From Bin5 sp009843665 (GTDB taxonomy: Bacteria > Chloroflexota > Anaerolineae > Caldilineales > Caldilineaceae): DNA of 64,000 nt. The translations under genes and the position numbers were made by a program. This document shows, in pieces, positions 60,565-64,000 of this stretch (position 1 is its first letter; each line of letters begins with the position of its first letter). The notes beneath the pieces are model-generated. The model had not been told where the DNA came from. It saw only the letters and a list, made by a program, of their open reading frames with translations, and ran no database searches. The stretch covers positions 5,456,001 through 5,520,000 of the forward strand of contig OZ244818.1 of NCBI GenBank assembly GCA_965220285.1. The letters run 5' to 3'.

Positions 60565-61920
60565 TCAGTTTGCGTAATTCGGAAGTCGAATCGAGAACCG
60601 AGAGCCCTCTCCAGGGGTGGATTCGGCCTGAATCGTCCCATCATGGGCCTCGACGATGGCCTTGGCGATTGCGAGTCCCAATCCTGACTGCGCCAGCTCA
60701 TCGCGGCTGCGAGACCGATCTGCCCTATAAAAGCGGTCAAATATATGGTGTAGTTCGTCGCCTGCAATGCCGATGCCCGTGTCCGCCACCTGAAGAGTCA
60801 CAAAGCTGCTGTGTGCTGTCGCGCTCAGGGTGATATTCCCCTCCGACGTAAAGCGCAAAGCGTTCGTTACGAGATTGTTGAGCACCTGAGTCATTCGTTC
60901 CAAGTCCACGACGACGGAAGGCAGCGTCTCCGGCGCATTTACACGAAGGTCGACGTTTTTTTGTTTGGCCAGTACAACGTGGGCCAGCCCTGCCCGTTCC
61001 AGCAAGGCTTTGGGATCGACGGCGCGACGCTGCAGGGGCAGCTCCCCGGCATCGGCCAGCGATAATGTTCGCAAATCTTCGACCAGGCGTTGCAGATGGG
61101 CAACTTCCTGGTGAAGAAGCTCGTACAGATCTTCCCTGCCCTGGATCGAGCCATCGCGAAGCCCCTCTGTATAGCCCCGCAGAACGGTAAATGGCGTGCG
61201 CAGGTCGTGGGCGATGTCGGCGGTCATTTGCTTGCGCATGCGTGAAGCCTGTGCAAGTTCGCTGCTCATCTGATTGAACGAGGAAGCCAGTTTCCCGATT
61301 TCATCGCGTGAATAGACGTTGACCTGCCCCCCCAGCTGGCCGGCGGACATCTCTTCTGTGGCAGAGGTCAGCTCGCGTAAAGGGCGAGTGAGCGCGCGAG
61401 AGAGTAGAAACCCCAGCACCAGGGCCAAAATCCCCGCGATCAAGGCAGCGAGTGCGGTTGCCTGATTGACGTTGCGCAGGAAGAAGCTTTCGGGAGATGG
61501 TCGGGGGAATCTCTCCCCGGCAGCGAATCTGTTGACGTCATAGATCGTCCCTACTCGCATGCCGTCCTTTTCGATCGGGATGCCGAGACCCAGACCATAT
61601 TCGGCGGTGTTGAGGCCCCGATACTCTGCCAAAGGAGAGAAGACAACAGTATGATTGCTGTCGACAAGTACGATGCGACGGCGCACGACGTCGAGCAGGG
61701 GTTCGTTTTCTATCCACTCGCCGAAACCGTTCCAACTGTTGTTCTTGGTGTAGTGGCCCAGTATAAGGTCGGCAAGTAGTGGATTGCCTCTGCGCTCAGT
61801 AACAAATCGGGCGAACTCCTGCCGTGTGCGCAGTCCGCTGATGGCAGCGACAAGCAGCGCGCCTGAGACGCCAACTGCGAGAAATGCCAGGGTCAGCTTT
61901 ACTGCCAAGGAACGCCACAT
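60565..61920 (-). CDS. sensor histidine kinase, BaeS-like
   Basis: A 451-residue membrane kinase. Helix 1 is near 8-28 and helix 2 near 160-182; between them is an extracytoplasmic sensor of about 125 residues. HAMP (about 183-235), HisKA with His in MTADIAHDLRTPF (about 245), and HATPase with NLVTNALRF, ADTGIGIAGDEL and SGLGLAIAKAIVEAH follow. The ATG comes immediately after the stop of the regulator gene. It probably reports envelope stress or a drug. Confidence 0.92.
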   Translation of the reverse strand: MWRSLAVKLTLAFLAVGVSGALLVAAISGLRTRQEFARFVTERRGNPLLADLILGHYTKNNSWNGFGEWIENEPLLDVVRRRIVLVDSNHTVVFSPLAEYRGLNTAEYGLGLGIPIEKDGMRVGTIYDVNRFAAGERFPRPSPESFFLRNVNQATALAALIAGILALVLGFLLSRALTRPLRELTSATEEMSAGQLGGQVNVYSRDEIGKLASSFNQMSSELAQASRMRKQMTADIAHDLRTPFTVLRGYTEGLRDGSIQGREDLYELLHQEVAHLQRLVEDLRTLSLADAGELPLQRRAVDPKALLERAGLAHVVLAKQKNVDLRVNAPETLPSVVVDLERMTQVLNNLVTNALRFTSEGNITLSATAHSSFVTLQVADTGIGIAGDELHHIFDRFYRADRSRSRDELAQSGLGLAIAKAIVEAHDGTIQAESTPGEGSRFSIRLPNYAN

Positions 61921-62610
61921 CTACGTTGCCTCTGCGCTAAAGCGGTATCCCATACCATAGACGGTCTGAATGTAGCGGGGCTTGCTCGGAAGCTGTTCGA
62001 TCTTTGTGCGGAGATTTCGCACGTGGACATCGATAGAGCGCTCGTACCCTTCGTAGGCATCGCCACTGACAGACTCCAGCAAGTCAAGGCGGGAAAAGGC
62101 CCGGCCGGGTGACAGCATGAATGTCTCCAGCAGGTCGAACTCCGAAGGCGTGAGGGAAACTGGGTTGCCGCTGACAGTCACTGTTCGCCCTGAACGATCA
62201 AGGGAGATTTCCGCCGCCCGCAGGATTTCCGGCTGGCGGCTCTTCTGCCCAGCCCTCCGGAGCACGGCGCGGACTCTTGCCATGAGCTCCTGGACGCCGA
62301 AGGGTTTGGTAACGTAGTCATCGGCTCCCAATTCCAGGCCGACAACCTTATCGCTCTCTTCAATTCTGGCGGTTAGTACGATGATAGGGGCTTCTGATTC
62401 TATTGTGAATTGCCGAATGAAGTCGTAGCCCCCCATCTCCGGCATCATCAGGTCCAGAAGGACGAGGTCCGGTTTCTCGTAACGGGCTGCAAACAGCGCT
62501 TCACGCCCGTTGGCAGCCTCAACCACCCGGAAACCCTCCCTCTCTAAGTAGAGGCGCACCATTTCGCGCAGTTTTGCTTCGTCGTCTACAACCAGGATAG
62601 TTTGAGACAC
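61921..62610 (-). CDS. OmpR/PhoB-family response regulator
   Basis: A 229-residue regulator with phospho-acceptor Asp53 (VLLDLMMPEM), acidic pocket VVDDE, Lys in DYVTKPFG, and a C-terminal winged helix with LTPSEFDLLETFML and RSIDVHVRNLRTKIE. It is the first gene of a leftward unit with the sensor kinase, lipoprotein and MacAB-like exporter, which it most likely controls. Confidence 0.94.
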   Translation of the reverse strand: MSQTILVVDDEAKLREMVRLYLEREGFRVVEAANGREALFAARYEKPDLVLLDLMMPEMGGYDFIRQFTIESEAPIIVLTARIEESDKVVGLELGADDYVTKPFGVQELMARVRAVLRRAGQKSRQPEILRAAEISLDRSGRTVTVSGNPVSLTPSEFDLLETFMLSPGRAFSRLDLLESVSGDAYEGYERSIDVHVRNLRTKIEQLPSKPRYIQTVYGMGYRFSAEAT

Positions 62611-63005
62611 TACAGCCTGCTTCCCCCCTTTGTCAACGGGTCAATCCAGGGGGGATCGGTACGCATTCCGAGGTCGCGACTGCTCTGCGACCAGTGTTCC
62701 TCGTGGCATTCGGTTACTATTGTCGCACAATTGTGTTTAGAAAGTATGAAGGATAGTTGAAGATTCAACAAGGGCTTACCGAAAGGGTGCATGTATCGCC
62801 GGACAATCTGGTTCCCCTCCCGGCATCCGGTCGACATCGGAACGGGGTCGGCACTCAACTTGAGCGGAACTGCGGCGCGTATGTTGGCGAATGTTGGCTG
62901 TGGTACAATTGCTCGCGGATTCAGAAACAGATTGCAGGTCCGAGCGATTGCGTAGATTAGTCTGACGGAATACTCCCAAGAGGCAGAATCAGAAAGGAAA
63001 AAACA
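62611..63005. other. 395-nt divergent spacer
   Basis: Between the response regulator (leftward) and the DinB-family gene (rightward). No gene is supported. A TACAAT at 62904-62909 could be a -10 box but no good -35 lies 16-18 nt upstream. AAAGGA lies about 7 nt before the DinB ATG. Confidence 0.5.
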
Positions 63006-63473
63006 ATGTCTCAGGTGGCAATCGGGATGCACAGGCAGATACGCTCTTCCATCCATTCTGCCGTAAAGGGTCTGTCAACCGAGCAACTGCACACGGTACC
63101 AGATGGATTCGACAATAATATCGCCTGGAATGTGGGACACCTTCTCGTCGTCCAGCAGCGACTTCTCTACCGACCGTGCGGGCTGCCCATATCTCTTGCC
63201 GAAGAGATGATCCCGCTGTATCTGCCGAACACGTCTCCCGCTGATTGGGAAGCTGAGCCGGATGCCGAGGAGCTGGTGGGGATGCTAATGCCACAGCAGG
63301 AGCAACTGGAGGCGGATTATGCGGCAGGGGTCTTCAGCGAAAACGGGTTCAGCGAGTTTACGACAGGGTCGGGTGTCACCCTCTCCAACATTGACGGCGC
63401 GCTGGTCTTCAACACCTATCACGAGGCACAGCATTTCGGATTCATCCAGGCTTTGATAAACCTGGTGGGTTGA
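63006..63473 (+). CDS. DinB/YfiT-like metal-dependent protein
   Basis: A 155-residue four-helix bundle of the DinB superfamily. Metal-ligand histidines are at the expected places: one in NVGHLLVVQQRLLY (about 44) and two in TYHEAQHFGFI (about 139 and 143). Members are thiol-dependent or metal-dependent transferases of mostly unknown role. AAAGGA precedes the ATG. Its stop overlaps the ATG of the thiolase (TGATG). Confidence 0.88.
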   Translation: MSQVAIGMHRQIRSSIHSAVKGLSTEQLHTVPDGFDNNIAWNVGHLLVVQQRLLYRPCGLPISLAEEMIPLYLPNTSPADWEAEPDAEELVGMLMPQQEQLEADYAAGVFSENGFSEFTTGSGVTLSNIDGALVFNTYHEAQHFGFIQALINLVG

Positions 63474-64000
63474 TGCAGATGCCTGAGGTTGTCATAGTCA
63501 GTGCGGTGCGCACACCGATCGGCAAAATACGAGGTGCCTTAGCTTCGATTCGACCGGATGACCTGGCGGCGCTCGCCGTTCGAGAAGCCGTTGCAAGAGC
63601 CGGAATAGAGCCTGGGGAGATCGAGGAAGTCTATCTGGGTTGCGCCAATCAAGCGGGAGAAGACAATCGCAACATCGCGCGGATGGCTGCCTTGCTGGCC
63701 GGGCTTCCGCACGAGGTGGCGGGGGTTACCGTGAACAGGCTGTGTGCGAGCGGGCTCACAGCCGTCAATCAAGCTGCCAGGGCAGTTCTGTGCGGCGAGG
63801 GCGAAGTCTTTGTCGCCGGCGGTGTGGAAAGTATGACTCGCGCCCCCTATAGTCTGCCCAAGAATCCGACCGGCTTCGGCCCGTCCGGCAATATAACGGG
63901 CTTTGACACGACGCTCGGCTGGCGGTATCCCAACCCGGCGCTGGAAGCGCTTTTCCCGCTGGAGGCGATGGGTGAGACGGCCGAGAACATATACGAAATG
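63473..64000 (+). CDS. acetyl-CoA acyltransferase (thiolase), 5' part
   Basis: 176 residues are visible before the window ends. The start VVIVSAVRTPIGKIRGALA, the active-site cysteine in VNRLCASGLTAV (about 90), GGVESMTRAPY and AMGETAENI are all thiolase signatures; the MTRAPYSLPK region is closest to PcaF/FadA-type enzymes. The catalytic His and second Cys lie outside the window. It could degrade fatty or aromatic acids or feed acetoacetyl-CoA to the mevalonate genes at 1639-4181. Confidence 0.92.
   Translation, partial: MQMPEVVIVSAVRTPIGKIRGALASIRPDDLAALAVREAVARAGIEPGEIEEVYLGCANQAGEDNRNIARMAALLAGLPHEVAGVTVNRLCASGLTAVNQAARAVLCGEGEVFVAGGVESMTRAPYSLPKNPTGFGPSGNITGFDTTLGWRYPNPALEALFPLEAMGETAENIYEM

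Overview
This window reads as a chromosomal segment of a high-GC, heterotrophic bacterium, most likely a member of the Chloroflexota (Anaerolineae/Caldilineae-like). The inference rests on the gene mix: a class II HMG-CoA reductase next to an archaeal-type HMG-CoA synthase, a free-standing Elp3, a long-form hibernation factor, a C4 zinc-ribbon coiled-coil protein, secreted FN3 + plant-type LRR proteins, a Bacillus-like PhoP/PhoR-Pst block with TTAAC boxes, and frequent TTG/GTG starts. I saw no rRNA, tRNA, CRISPR array, transposase, integrase or phage gene. The taxonomic call is an inference, not a database match.

Layout. 1-4181 (+): the tail of an upstream gene, a NuoN/MrpD-like membrane protein, then HMG-CoA reductase and HMG-CoA synthase (mevalonate entry). 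4365-8976 (-): mfd and pth. 9470-14861 (-): a secreted FN3/LRR protein, then the unit dsbA -> dsbB-cytochrome c fusion -> Pro/Thr-rich anchored protein, closed by a terminator. 14862-15924 is a repeat-rich spacer. 15925-20931: SDR, lactonase, 2-hydroxyacid dehydrogenase, creatininase-like amidohydrolase and epimerase, a small sugar/acid metabolism cluster on both strands. 21067-29759: zinc-ribbon protein (-), then on + a Flp-type pilin, comF, hpf, a GT2 glycosyltransferase, a YacP-like NYN nuclease, a small membrane protein and two zinc peptidases (M20, M14).

29879-40110 (+) is a complete phosphate regulon: phoB, phoR, pstS (a tandem double-domain fusion), pstC, pstA, pstB, a thioredoxin-type arsenate reductase and phoU. 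Two clusters of 11-bp-spaced TTAAC repeats lie between phoR and pstS and look like Pho boxes. A monocistronic lipoprotein with its own promoters and terminator follows (40514-41479). 41686-44299 holds a divergent pair, Elp3 (-) and a Trm9-like methyltransferase (+), which together suggest a wobble-uridine modification route. 44362-47364 (+) is galK with two downstream genes; 47390-50549 (-) is an S9 peptidase overlapping an MFS transporter.

51185-55863: two GT-C type membrane glycosyltransferases and a membrane-anchored ADP-ribosylglycohydrolase-family protein. 55968-62610 (-) is a response regulator/histidine kinase/lipoprotein/HlyD-like adaptor/ABC ATPase/MacB-like permease unit. 63006-64000 (+): a DinB-family protein and the start of a thiolase cut by the window end. 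A 58-bp perfectly conserved repeat that can fold as a three-way junction occurs three times in the same orientation (15591, 33205, 50939), with two other small repeat families in the same class of spacers. The strongest candidates for new biology are the tandem PstS fusion with its Pho boxes, the DsbB-cytochrome c fusion, the Elp3/Trm9-like pair, and the structured repeat.
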